From Myxococcus qinghaiensis (lineage in GTDB: Bacteria; Myxococcota; Myxococcia; Myxococcales; Myxococcaceae), in the NCBI RefSeq assembly GCF_024198215.1, contig NZ_JAKCFA010000016.1, positions 124,001 through 188,000 on the forward strand: a stretch of 64,000 nt of DNA. Reading direction: 5' to 3'. Position numbers and translations under genes: made by a program. Under the pieces are notes generated by a model, which did no database searches, was not told where the DNA came from, and saw nothing but the letters and a program-made list of their open reading frames with translations. Positions 9,040-19,300 of this stretch are shown piece after piece; the stretch's first letter is position 1; each line of letters opens with the position of its first letter.

Positions 9040-10520
9040 CGAACACCTGGCTGCCGCTGTCCGTGCTGCTCAGCTCGCTGTTGCCCGGGCTCATCATCTT
9101 CCTGCTCGCCGAGGAGCAGCGGCGCACGCGCACGTTGCTCAACCTGCTCGCGGCCGTCACCAAGCTGGTGCTCACGGGCGTCATGGCGTGGGGGGTGTAC
9201 CAGGGGCGCCAGTACGAGACGCGGCTGACCTTCTTCCCCAAGGCGGACCTGGTGCTGAGGGCGGACTCCTTCAGCCTGCTCTTCATCACCCTGTCCGCCG
9301 TGCTGTGGTTCGTGACGACCATCTACGCGGTGGGCTACCTGGAGGGCACGGACCACCGCAGCCGCTTCTTCGGCTTCTTCTCGCTGTGTGTCGCGTCGAC
9401 GATGGGCATCGCCCTCGCCGGCAACCTGCTCACCTTCTTCCTGTTCTACGAGATGCTCACGCTGTCCACGTACCCGCTGGTCATCCACCGGGGGACGCCG
9501 GAGGCGCTGCGCGCGGGCAACGTCTACCTGCGCTACACGCTGACCGGTGCCACGCTGCTGCTGGCGGGGGTGGCGCTGCTCTACTCGCTGGCGGGCGCGG
9601 TGGAGTTCACCGAGCGAGGCGCGCTGAGCGCCGTGGCGGCGCACCGCACCGAGCTGATTGTCGCCTTCGTGCTGTTGATAGGGGGGCTCGGGGTGAAGAC
9701 GGCGCTGGTGCCGCTGCATGGCTGGCTGCCGGTGGCGATGGTGGCGCCCGCTCCCGTCAGCGCGCTCTTGCATGCCGTCGCGGTGGTGAAGGCGGGCGCC
9801 TTCGGCATCACCCGCATCATCTACGACGTGTATGGCGTCTACCTGGTGCATGACCTGGGGGTGATGCAGCCCCTGGCCATGGTCGCCGCCGTCACCATCC
9901 TCTACGGCTCGGTGCGCGCGCTCCAGCAGGGCGACTTGAAGAAGCGGCTGGCCTACTCCACGGTGAGCCAGGTCGCGTACATCGTGCTGGGCGTCTCCAT
10001 CTTCGGGACGGCGTCCACCATTGGCGGGTTGGTGCACCTGGTGCATCAGGGCGTGATGAAAATCACCCTGTTCTTCTGCGCGGGGAACTACGCGGAGGAG
10101 CTGCACGTGCACCGCGTGAGCGAGCTGCGCGGGGTCGGACGTCGGATGCCCCTGACGACGGCGGCCTTCACCGTGGGCGCCCTGGGGATGATTGGCATTC
10201 CGCCCGTCGCCGGGTTCATCACCAAGTGGTACCTGGGTATCGGCGCGCTGGAGGCGCATCAGCCCTGGCTGGTGGTGGTGCTGTTGACGAGCAGCCTGCT
10301 CAACGCGGGCTACTTCCTGCCCATCGTCTACTCCGCGTGGTTCCAGGCCCCGCGCGAGGAATGGAAGCCGAGCCCCCGGCGGTGGGAGATTGGCTTGTTG
10401 TTGCTCCTGCCCACGGTGGCCACGGCCGTGCTGTCGCTCGCCGCTGGCCTCTTCGCCGGGGCGGAGCTGAGCCCGCTGGGCTGGACGCGGCTGCTCACCG
10501 AGCGGGAGTTCCGTCCATGA
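9036..10520 (+). CDS. Antiporter D-type subunit, second copy
   Basis: A 494-aa NuoL/M/N-family subunit. It keeps the membrane glutamate (LLTFFLFYEMLTLSTYPLV), the lysine in GLGVKTALVPLHGWLP and a lysine in GVMKITLFFCAGN, so it looks competent for proton transfer. It may take the place of the NuoL-like part of MrpA, which has no separate gene here. Overlaps both neighbours by four bases. Confidence 0.88.
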   Translation: MTNTWLPLSVLLSSLLPGLIIFLLAEEQRRTRTLLNLLAAVTKLVLTGVMAWGVYQGRQYETRLTFFPKADLVLRADSFSLLFITLSAVLWFVTTIYAVGYLEGTDHRSRFFGFFSLCVASTMGIALAGNLLTFFLFYEMLTLSTYPLVIHRGTPEALRAGNVYLRYTLTGATLLLAGVALLYSLAGAVEFTERGALSAVAAHRTELIVAFVLLIGGLGVKTALVPLHGWLPVAMVAPAPVSALLHAVAVVKAGAFGITRIIYDVYGVYLVHDLGVMQPLAMVAAVTILYGSVRALQQGDLKKRLAYSTVSQVAYIVLGVSIFGTASTIGGLVHLVHQGVMKITLFFCAGNYAEELHVHRVSELRGVGRRMPLTTAAFTVGALGMIGIPPVAGFITKWYLGIGALEAHQPWLVVVLLTSSLLNAGYFLPIVYSAWFQAPREEWKPSPRRWEIGLLLLLPTVATAVLSLAAGLFAGAELSPLGWTRLLTEREFRP

Positions 10521-12265
10521 GAGGGGATGAGCTCGCCTCGCTCGCGGTCGTCGCGGCCCTGCTCGTGCCGCTGGTCCTGACGGGGGCGGTGATGCTTCCG
10601 CTCACCCGTCGCCTGGGCCTGGCGCTGGCGCCGTGGGCCGCGCTTCCGGCGCTGGGGCTGGGGTTGGGCACGGGGGTGAGCGTCCACTGGAAGTGGATGC
10701 TCCTGGGGATGCGGCTGTATTCGCCGGACCAGGTGACGCGGACGTACCTGCTCTTCACCGGGATTCTGTGGCTCTTCTCCGGCCTGTTCGCGCGCGGGTA
10801 TCTGCGCAAGGACACGCGCCGCGCCTCGTTCTGGGGCTTCTACCTGGCGACGCTGACGGGGAACGTGGGCGCGGTGCTCGCGTGGGACGTGTCGAGCTTC
10901 TATCTGTTCTTCGCGATGATGACGTTCTGCGCGTACGGGCTCGTCGTCCATGAGCGCACCGAGGCGGCGGCGCGGGCGGGCCGCGTCTACATCAGCATGG
11001 CCCTGGTGGGAGAGGTGCTGCTCCTGGCGGCGTTCTTCCTCCTGGTGGGAACGCGCGTCAACCTGTCCTTCGACGAGGTGCCGCGCGTGGTGGCGGAGTC
11101 GTCCCACCGCGATGTCATCTGCGTGCTGATACTCGTCGGCTTCGGCGTCAAGGTGGGCGCCCTCCTCCTGCACATGTGGCTGCCGCTGGCGCACCCAGTC
11201 GCGCCCGCGCCGGGCAGCGCCGTGCTCAGCGGGACCATCATCAAGGTGGGTGTGCTGGGCTGGCTGCGCTTCCTGCCGCTGGGACACGCGAGCCTGCCCA
11301 CGCTGGGCACCGTGTGCGTGGCGGCGGGGCTCACTGCTGCCTTCTATGGCGTCGCGGTGGGGCTCACGCAGCGGGAGGCGAAGACGGTGCTGGCCTACTC
11401 CAGCATCAGCCAGATGGGCTTCCTCACGCTGGCGGTGGGGCTGGCCCTGGGCGCGCCGGAGGCGGCTCCGGTGCTCATCGGCGCGGTGCTCGTCTATTCG
11501 GTGCACCACTCGCTGGCGAAGGGGTTGTTGTTCCTGGGCACGGGCCTCCTGCCCGCCACGGGGCGACGGGGCTGGCGGGGCGTGCTGGTGCTGGTGGGGT
11601 TGACGTGGTGCGCGCTGGAAATCGCGGGGGCGCCGCTGACGAGCGGGGCGCTGGCGAAGCTCTCGTTGAAGTCCGCGGAGGCCGCCGCGCACGCCTCGGA
11701 GGCCCTGCCGACGCTGCTGTCCCTGGCCGCCGTGGGAAGCACGCTCATCATGGCGCGCTTCCTGGAATGCACCGTGCCCAAGGCTCCGGAGGAGGGGAAG
11801 GCCGGCGCGGGAGGGATGCTGCTTTCGTGGGGGCTGCTGCTCGCCGTGGACACGGTGCTGCTCTTCTGGCCACCGGTGGGACGCGACGAGCTGCCGCACC
11901 TGCTCGAGCCGAAGTATCTGTTCTCGGCGGCGTGGCCCGTGCTCGTCGGTGGAGTGGTGGCGGCCGTCGTGTGGCGCTCGCGGCGATGGCGCACGTGGCG
12001 CGTGCCGGTGCTTCCGGCGGGGGACGTACTCTGGCTGCTGATGAAGGTGCTGTGGCCGGGCTGGCGCCTGCTGACGACGGGGGCGGACCGCGAAGAGGAG
12101 GAGAAGGCGAAGACGGCCGCGCGGATTCAGGAAGGGTTCGCGCGGCTCCGGCGAGCCTCACTCGACGAGGTCGAGAACGCCGAGGAGAGGCTGAGCCGGC
12201 TGAGCCACGTGGGCCTCGCGCTGCTGTTGTTCCTGGGGGTCTTCATCCTGCTGTTGGTCCGGTAG
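10517..12265 (+). CDS. Antiporter D-type subunit, third copy, degenerate Glu
   Basis: A 582-aa NuoL/M/N-family protein, last gene of the operon. Helix lysines are kept (GFGVKVGALLLHMWLP; HHSLAKGLLFLGTG), but where the other copies have the TM5 glutamate this one reads FYLFFAMMTFCAYG, with Met in the aligned place. It also has a long basic/acidic cytoplasmic stretch near residues 520-560 (DREEEEKAKTAARIQEGF) and a final helix, as in NuoL-type subunits with a lateral helix. My alignment is by eye. It ends eight bases from the convergent cyclase gene. Confidence 0.82.
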   Translation: MRGDELASLAVVAALLVPLVLTGAVMLPLTRRLGLALAPWAALPALGLGLGTGVSVHWKWMLLGMRLYSPDQVTRTYLLFTGILWLFSGLFARGYLRKDTRRASFWGFYLATLTGNVGAVLAWDVSSFYLFFAMMTFCAYGLVVHERTEAAARAGRVYISMALVGEVLLLAAFFLLVGTRVNLSFDEVPRVVAESSHRDVICVLILVGFGVKVGALLLHMWLPLAHPVAPAPGSAVLSGTIIKVGVLGWLRFLPLGHASLPTLGTVCVAAGLTAAFYGVAVGLTQREAKTVLAYSSISQMGFLTLAVGLALGAPEAAPVLIGAVLVYSVHHSLAKGLLFLGTGLLPATGRRGWRGVLVLVGLTWCALEIAGAPLTSGALAKLSLKSAEAAAHASEALPTLLSLAAVGSTLIMARFLECTVPKAPEEGKAGAGGMLLSWGLLLAVDTVLLFWPPVGRDELPHLLEPKYLFSAAWPVLVGGVVAAVVWRSRRWRTWRVPVLPAGDVLWLLMKVLWPGWRLLTTGADREEEEKAKTAARIQEGFARLRRASLDEVENAEERLSRLSHVGLALLLFLGVFILLLVR

Positions 12266-12273
12266 GGGAAACG

Positions 12274-15200
12274 TCACGCGCTCCTGCGCTCCCTGCGCGG
12301 CTCGGCGATGGACAGGACGGGGCGCAGCCGGGCGGCCTCGGCGAGGTGCCAGTCGCGGCGGGGCGCGTCCAGGCTCGCGAGCTGGGTGTGCGCGTCCGAG
12401 GCCTCCCACGGCATGCCCTGCAGCTTCGCGGTGCGCAGGGCGGCCTCGAAGCCGCGCCGCGCGGACCCGGGCCTTCCCTCGGCCAGGGCCAGTCTGCCTC
12501 GGAAGAGGTGTGCGGCTGGCAGACCGAGCGCGCAGCTCCGGGCACCTTTCTCCAGCGCGCGGCGGAGTCGATGGGCGTGCTGCCTCAAGTGCTCCGCGTC
12601 CTTGTCGCCGCGAGCCCGCGCCTCGCGCCAGAGCTCCAGGAAGGTCTCCGCCAGTCCGGTGTAGGAATACAGCGTCGTGATGCCCAGCGCGCTGTTCAGG
12701 ACGGCGGACGTCTGCTGCTCCGCCAGCACCCGCGCGCTCGTGGCATCTCCCGCGCGCAGCAAGGCCAGGGCGATGAGGCCGGTGCTGGAGGGGTCGTGGT
12801 ACGTCTCCGGGTTCAGGGACTTCGCCTGGAGTCCCTCCAGTGCCGCCTCGTGGTACCCCGCGAGCATCAGGAGGATGGCCCTGTCCTCTCGGACCCATTT
12901 GAGCGTCTGAGGGTCCTCCCGCCTGCGGCCCGACGCCTCCAGCTCCAGGGAGTGCTCCATGGCCTCGCCGGGTCGTCCCTGGAGCAGGTACACGTGAAAC
13001 AGCAGGAGGGTGGCCTCGTCCGCCAGTCGTTGATTCCCCAGCCGCGTGAAGCCCGCGATGCTCTCCGTGAGCGACTCCTCGCACTCGCGGAAGCGCGCCG
13101 CGTTCAGCAGGTACATGGACAGCGACAGCCGCGAGAGGGCGACGGCCTGTCGGTTGTTCGCCTGATGCGAGAGCCTCAGGCTCGCCTGTCCGTAGGCGGT
13201 GGCCGCCCGGTGGAGCGGAATCGCGCCCAGCACCACCGTCAGCGAGGCGTAGGCGCGTGCACGCAGGCTGGCCGAGCCGGACTTGTCCGCGAAGCGGGCC
13301 ATCTGGAAGGAGTAGTAGCCGACGCCGCGCCAATCCGCGGCATGGACGGCGAGCAGCGAGAGGTCCGCGCACGTCTCCGTCAGGTCCACCATCTCCTCGA
13401 AGCGCGTCCCGATGCGCATCACCCGACGCAGGCCCGGCACCCAGCCCAGCAGTTGCCGCAGGGCCGCCATCGCCGTTTCCAGGGCGCGCACGGCGGGCCG
13501 TGTGGGCACCGGGTGGCCCATCAGCGTCATGGCCTCAAGGAGGTGTCGCCGGGCTTCCTCCTGTCGGCCCAGCCACCGCAAGGCCCGTCCCAGCTTTCGC
13601 TCCCAGCGCGCGCGCCGCGAGGAGGGCACGAGCTCGGGACTCGTCTCGGCCAGCTCCAGCGCCCTCGTGAAGAAGGCCACCGCCTCGCTGGGCGCATGCG
13701 TCGTCATGGCCTGCTCTCCGGACCGCTCCAGCGCATCCAGGGCCTTGGCGTGCACGCCCGCGCGCAGCCAGTGGTACGCCAGTCGCGGGTGGTGGGGCGT
13801 CAGCTCCGTCGCATGACGTTGCTCGTACCAGCGGGCGACGGCCTCATGGAGCTGTCGCCGCTGGGAGAACAGGAGCAGGTTGTAGGCCACCTCCTGGGTG
13901 ATGACGTGCTTGAAGAGGTAGCTCCGCTCCGGGGCATTCTCCAGGGGCAGCGCCAGGTCCTTCTCCTGAAGGCTGAGCAGGTGCGAGCCCAGCTGGATGC
14001 GCTCATCCGGCAGGGGGTGCACGTCTCGCAGGAGCGCGCTGGTGAAGGCGCGACCGATGACGCTCGCGGCTTTCAGCGTGAGCTGCTGCACGGGTGTCAG
14101 CCGGTCGATGCGGGTGGTGATGAGTCCTTCCAGCGTGGAAGGCAATCCCATGGACTCCAGGTCTCCCGCCTCCGGGGTGAGGCGGCACTCGCCTCGCTCG
14201 ACGAAGAGCAGGCCGTGGTCTCTCAAGGTGTGGGCCAGCTCCTCGCTGTAGAACGGGTGCCCCTCCGCCTTGCGCTGGATGAAGGCAGACACCTCCGGCT
14301 GAAGGCGGGTCACCCCGAGCCGAGCGCAGACGAGGGCGTCGACCTCCTCCCCCGACATGGGGCCCAGGCGAAGGCCCTCGGTCGTCGCCTGCCGGCGCAG
14401 CGCCTCCAGCGCGGGCGGCTCCACCGGCAGCGGGCGCAGGCTCACCACGAGCAGCCAGTCCGGGAGGTCTCGCGAGAGGCGCCGCAGGAGCTCCCATGAC
14501 GCGGAGTCCAGCCAGTGGCCATCCTCCAGCAGCAGCACCGAGGGGCCCGCCTCCCCGAGCAGCATCATCATGAGCGCCTGCGTGGTGTCCGCGCGCGCCT
14601 CGTCGTGAAGCTGCGTCGTGCGGTCTGTCTCCGGCAACTCCAGCAGGAGGACAGGGTTGAGGAGCGGCGCGAGGGCGGCGTTGCCGGGCAGGCGGGCCTT
14701 CACCGCCGTGCGACGGGCTTCGAGTGAGGCGCCCTCGGGCAGCCCGAGCAGCGCGGTGAAGAGGGTGCGCCAGGCGAAGTAGACCGTGTGGTGCTCCGCC
14801 GCGTCCGCGCTCCCCGACAGCACGCGCATCCCCCGCGCCTTCGCCCCCTCCGCTGCGTAGGCGAGCAGGCGCGACTTGCCCAGACCCGCCTCGCCTTCGA
14901 GGAGGAGGACTCCACCCAGGCCCCGCGTAGGGCGCTCCAGGAAGGAGTCGAGGGTGGCGCGCTCCCGCGGTCGTCCCACCAGGGGATGGACCCCGCGGTG
15001 GCCGCGCACCATGTCCAGGCTCCCCGGCCGGTACCGGCGCACGGGCTCCGCGACGCCTTTCACCTTCACGGGAGGCAGCCGCTCGGTCCACAGCCGCTCG
15101 CCCACGGCCTGGGCGGTGGGCTCGTCGAGGAGGATGTCGTCGCGCGCCTCCTGCATCAGCCGCGCGGCCAGGTTCACCGTCCTGCCCATCAGCGCGTATT

Positions 15201-16290
15201 CGTAGCGGACCGCGCCGCCCCGCGGGCCACAGCACACCCGCCCCGTCGCGATGCCGACGGACGCCTTCAGTCCCTGCGCCTGGAGCAGGGCCCGCGCCTG
15301 GATGGCCGCCTTCACCGCGCGCGTCGCGTCGTCCTCGTGCGCGCACGTGGGCAGGCCGAAGCCCGCGACGAGGACGAGGCCCTTGTCGTCCACCAGCAGC
15401 TGGTTGACGCTGCCTCCCTGCGCGTAGACGGCCTCCTGGAGCGCGCGTACCGCGTCCGACAGTCGGGGCAGCAGCGCCTCCGAGGCCCCCTCCGGAAGCC
15501 CATCCAGGCGGAGGAAGAGGACCGTCACCCGGCGCAGCTCGGCGAGCCACTTCCGGTCATGGACCTCCAGCGCCGCCAGCAGCACGCGCGACACGAAAGG
15601 GCGCAGCGCCGCCACCGCGTCCTCGCCGAGCGCGGCCGGGGGCAGGGGCCAGGGTTCGGGGGCTCGCAGCGACAGGATGCGGGCGAGGCCCGAGGGCGCG
15701 ACGTCCCCCTGCACCTCTCCGCCCAGCAGCTGCCAGAGCGGAGGAGAGACACGCACCTCTCCGGGAAGGGTGGCGTGTTCCATCTCCCGGAGCTGCGTGA
15801 AGGGCGCTCCGCGCACCAGGGCCTGCCACCGCCCCTGGACGCCTCCGGCCATGACGGCCTGCACCTCGCCAGCGCCCAGCGCCACCCGGAGGGCCAGCGC
15901 GTGCTCCCGGAAGAAGGGCATGCGCATGGCCTGCTGCAGCGCCAGGCCACACGCCACCGCGCGACGCGCCGCCTGGGTGAGTGAAGTCTCCGCTTCCCTC
16001 AGCGGCCACAGCGCGAGCAGCGCGTCCCCCGGGAAGTGGAGGATGTCCCCACCATGCGCGGTGACGACCTCCACCAGGGGCGTGAAGAGCCGCTCCAAGA
16101 GCCGCGACAGCTCCTCCGCGCCCGCGGAGCCCTGCTGGGCCAGTCGCTCCGTCAGGGGGGTAAAGCCAGACACATCCGCGAGCAGCACCACCGAGGCGAA
16201 GCACTCCGACTCGGGGGCCACGACAGGGCGCGCTCCGCGACGTGCCAGCAGGGCCGGCACGCAAGGCAAGAGCTGCTGGGCGGTATCCAT
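12274..16290 (-). CDS. Soluble-adenylyl-cyclase-like protein with AAA and TPR
   Basis: A 1338-aa cytoplasmic protein built like mammalian soluble adenylyl cyclase: two class III cyclase domains, an NTPase module and a helical repeat region. Cyclase C1 (~32-190) has both metal-binding aspartates (LLADVSGFT, Asp39; HFPGDALLALW, Asp89). C2 (~250-420) has the VDDKG loop (Lys303 region) and GRTVNLAARL. Walker A is EGEAGLGKS (465-473) and the Walker B region VLLLEDGHWLDS. The C-terminal ~500 residues are TPR-like. Such proteins convert ATP to cAMP, often responding to bicarbonate, but the ligand here is unknown. No membrane segment. Convergent with the antiporter operon; whether it responds to bicarbonate or ions moved by that complex is speculation. 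Confidence 0.85.
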   Translation of the reverse strand: MDTAQQLLPCVPALLARRGARPVVAPESECFASVVLLADVSGFTPLTERLAQQGSAGAEELSRLLERLFTPLVEVVTAHGGDILHFPGDALLALWPLREAETSLTQAARRAVACGLALQQAMRMPFFREHALALRVALGAGEVQAVMAGGVQGRWQALVRGAPFTQLREMEHATLPGEVRVSPPLWQLLGGEVQGDVAPSGLARILSLRAPEPWPLPPAALGEDAVAALRPFVSRVLLAALEVHDRKWLAELRRVTVLFLRLDGLPEGASEALLPRLSDAVRALQEAVYAQGGSVNQLLVDDKGLVLVAGFGLPTCAHEDDATRAVKAAIQARALLQAQGLKASVGIATGRVCCGPRGGAVRYEYALMGRTVNLAARLMQEARDDILLDEPTAQAVGERLWTERLPPVKVKGVAEPVRRYRPGSLDMVRGHRGVHPLVGRPRERATLDSFLERPTRGLGGVLLLEGEAGLGKSRLLAYAAEGAKARGMRVLSGSADAAEHHTVYFAWRTLFTALLGLPEGASLEARRTAVKARLPGNAALAPLLNPVLLLELPETDRTTQLHDEARADTTQALMMMLLGEAGPSVLLLEDGHWLDSASWELLRRLSRDLPDWLLVVSLRPLPVEPPALEALRRQATTEGLRLGPMSGEEVDALVCARLGVTRLQPEVSAFIQRKAEGHPFYSEELAHTLRDHGLLFVERGECRLTPEAGDLESMGLPSTLEGLITTRIDRLTPVQQLTLKAASVIGRAFTSALLRDVHPLPDERIQLGSHLLSLQEKDLALPLENAPERSYLFKHVITQEVAYNLLLFSQRRQLHEAVARWYEQRHATELTPHHPRLAYHWLRAGVHAKALDALERSGEQAMTTHAPSEAVAFFTRALELAETSPELVPSSRRARWERKLGRALRWLGRQEEARRHLLEAMTLMGHPVPTRPAVRALETAMAALRQLLGWVPGLRRVMRIGTRFEEMVDLTETCADLSLLAVHAADWRGVGYYSFQMARFADKSGSASLRARAYASLTVVLGAIPLHRAATAYGQASLRLSHQANNRQAVALSRLSLSMYLLNAARFRECEESLTESIAGFTRLGNQRLADEATLLLFHVYLLQGRPGEAMEHSLELEASGRRREDPQTLKWVREDRAILLMLAGYHEAALEGLQAKSLNPETYHDPSSTGLIALALLRAGDATSARVLAEQQTSAVLNSALGITTLYSYTGLAETFLELWREARARGDKDAEHLRQHAHRLRRALEKGARSCALGLPAAHLFRGRLALAEGRPGSARRGFEAALRTAKLQGMPWEASDAHTQLASLDAPRRDWHLAEAARLRPVLSIAEPRRERRSA

Positions 16291-16393
16291 TCAACCTCGC
16301 GCTGAATCCAGACGTCCACACTACAGGGGCCGCGCGAGGTTTCGAAAGGAATGCCTGCTCACCCGGTGGACGGATGAGCAGGAGTTGGGGACC

Positions 16394-19300
16394 TCAGGCT
16401 CGCTCCACCCTCAGGCGCGCGGGCAAGCCATTGAGCTGGACTTCCTCCTCCTGCCCCGTGAGGCCCTCCGGACCCACGTGGATGGAGGTGGCCAGCGTCT
16501 CCCGGGCAATCAGCTCCCGGCCCTCTTCCGTGACGCGCTTCACCCGCGCGTCACCGTCCACCCAGAGGCGGATGCGGTCCGTGTAGCCCAGCTCCAGGTC
16601 CTTGCGAGCGCCCTGCACCCGCGCCAGCAGCTCGCGCACGAGGCCCTCGTCGACGAGCGCCTCCGTCAGCTCGGTGTGGAGCACCACCACCCCTGCGCCC
16701 GTGCCCGCCGCCGCGAAGCCAGGGTTGGCCTCCACCAGCGTCTCCAGGTCATCACCGGAGAACACCAGCGTCTCGCCCCCAAGCTGGATTGCCACCTGGC
16801 CCGTCTGGAGCAGCTCCCGGTGCAGCGCGCGGCCGTCACCTGTGTCGAACGCCTTGCGCACCGGCGCCAGCTTGGGGCCGAGCCGGCCGCCCACCGCGCG
16901 CAGGTTGGGGCGCACGCGGAAGCGCACCACGTCCGCGTCCGGGCTGCCCGGCTCCACGAAGCGCACCTCGTGCACGTTCAGCTCCTCGGCGAGCAAATCC
17001 TTGTACACGGCCAGCCGGTCCGTCATCTCCTTGCGCGCGAGGATGATGTCCGCGCGGGCCAGGGGCTGACGCACCTTGAGCTTGTTGTCCGTGCGCACCT
17101 TGAGCCCGGGGGACACCAGCTCGCGCAGGGCGGCCATGTCCACCGCCAGCTCCTCGTCGATGAGGCTGGCATCTACGCAGGGGAAGGAGGCCAGGTGCAC
17201 GCTCTCCGGCTGCGTCTGGGGCCAGGCCTTGCGCACCAGGTTGCCCCACATCTCGTCGGCGAAGAACGGGACGAAGGGCGCGGACAGGGCGGTGATGGTG
17301 GTGAGCGCCTCGTAGAGGGTGAAGTACGCGTCGCGCTTGTCCTGCTCGAAGCCGGGCTTCCAGAAGCGCTCACGGCTGCGGCGCAGGTACCAGTTGGACA
17401 GCGCGTCCACCAGGGCCACCATGCGCTGGGCCGCGTCGTACACCTGATAGGTGTCCAGCGCCTTCTCCACGTGGCGCAGCGCCAGCTGCACCTCGGACAG
17501 AATCCAGCGGTCCAGCATCGGCCGGGCCTTCACCTCGCGCCAGCCCTGGCTCTTGCGCACGGCCTCCCAGGGGGCCTCGCTCGCGTCGGGGTTGCCCTGC
17601 GCGGGATTGAAGCCGTCGATGTTCGCGTAGATGGTGAAGAACGAGTAGACGTTGCGCAGCTTGACCTGGAAGTCCTTCTGCGACAGCCGCACGTTCGCCA
17701 GCGAGTGGCGCGTGTTGGACCAGGTGGGGCTCGCCGCGTAGAAGAACCAGCGGAACGCGTCCGCGCCGGGGGCCTTGGCGGCGGGGTCCTTCACCGTCAC
17801 GCGCTCGGACGGGGCCAGGCGAGGCACCTCCACCGGCATGACGCCCGCGCCCTTCGCGGACGGCGCCACGCCGAGCGCCTGGAGCTCCGCGGGCGCCAGC
17901 AGCACCACGCGGCGCTTGAGCTTCTTGTGCGCCTTCACCGTCGCGGTGACGGAGACCTCCGGCCGGTCCGGACGGAACAACTGCACCTTGGTGCCTTCCT
18001 GCAGGTCCAGGCCCTCCAGGTCCTCACGCGCGATGAGCGCCACGCCCGCTTCGGCCGGCGCGCCTGCCTCCGTGGCGGACAGCACCGCGAAGTCCATGCG
18101 CACTTCGTCGAGGATGATTTCGGGCGGCGTGTAGTTGCCCTTGGACTTGGACTCCTTGCGGCCCTCCTTGTCGGAGACGTGGCCCAGCACGATGCAGCTC
18201 TTGTAGGGGTGCGGCCACTCGCGCTGGGGCGTCAATCCCAGCCGGCCTTGAGTCTCCTCGTCGAAGACGAGCGTGCTCACCATGAGCAGCGAGTAGAACC
18301 AGCCTCGCGTCTGGTCGATGGCCTCCGAGATGAAGTCGGCGGGGAAGGCGCGGTTGAACAGCTCATGCGAGCCGGGCGCGTGCGGGAAGCCCCACTGCGC
18401 GAAGGGCATGCAGCCGGAGTCGAACCACACGTCCACGACTTCGGGCACGCGGTTGAAGCGGCCCGGGGAGCCCGGCTTCTCGTACGTCACCTTGTCAATC
18501 CACGGCTTGTGGACGATGAGGTGCTTCGCGTTGGACTCGTGGGGCTTGCCCTTGAGGAACGCGGCGAGCTCCGCCTCCACGGCCGCCAGGTTGCTGCCGG
18601 GCTTCTCGCGCAGCGCCTGGAGTGAAGGCACGGCCTCGACTTCGCCCGTCTCCGAGTGAATCCAGAGCGGCAGCGCGGTACCCCAGTAGCGCTCGCGCGA
18701 CAGGGCCCAGTCCACGTTGTTGGCCAGGAAGTCGCCGAAGCGGCCTTCCTTGATGTGCTCGGGCACCCAGTTGACGGCGCGGTTGTTCTCGATGGCGCGG
18801 TCCTTCACCGCGGTGGTGCGGATGTACCAGGCGGGGCGGGCGTACTGGATGAGCGGGTCGTCATCCGCGCGCCAGCAGAAGGGGTACTCGTGCTTGTACT
18901 GCTCGGTGACGAGCAGGAGTCCGCGCTCCTTGAGGTTGCGCTGGATGTCCTTGTCCGCGTCCTTCACGAAGCGCCCGGCGACGAGGGGGAACTCCTCGGA
19001 GAAGGTGCCGTCCGGCTTGACGGCGCAGAACAGCTCCATCGCCTCCGGCTGGGTGAAGCGCGCGCGGTCCTTGCGGTAGGCGTCGTAGTCGTCCTCGCCG
19101 AAGGCGGGGGCGATGTGGACGATGCCGGTGCCCGTGTTGAGCGTGACGAAGTCGGCGCCCAGCACGCGCCAGGCGCGGGTGTCGTCGCCGCCGTCGCGCA
19201 GCTTCAGCCGCGTGTCGCCTTCGCGCGCGAAGTACGTGTCGAAGGGCGGCAGGTAGCGCTGGCCCACCAGGGCCTGGCCCTTCTGGGTGGAGAGGACGGG

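Noticed and set aside
11176-14499. 1107-codon open frame crossing from the antiporter gene into the cyclase gene
   Set aside because: Runs through two supported genes in the wrong frame or strand; low-complexity Arg/Gly translation.
15677-18625. 982-codon plus-strand frame opposite cyclase and ileS
   Set aside because: Antisense shadow; both minus-strand genes have clear catalytic motifs.
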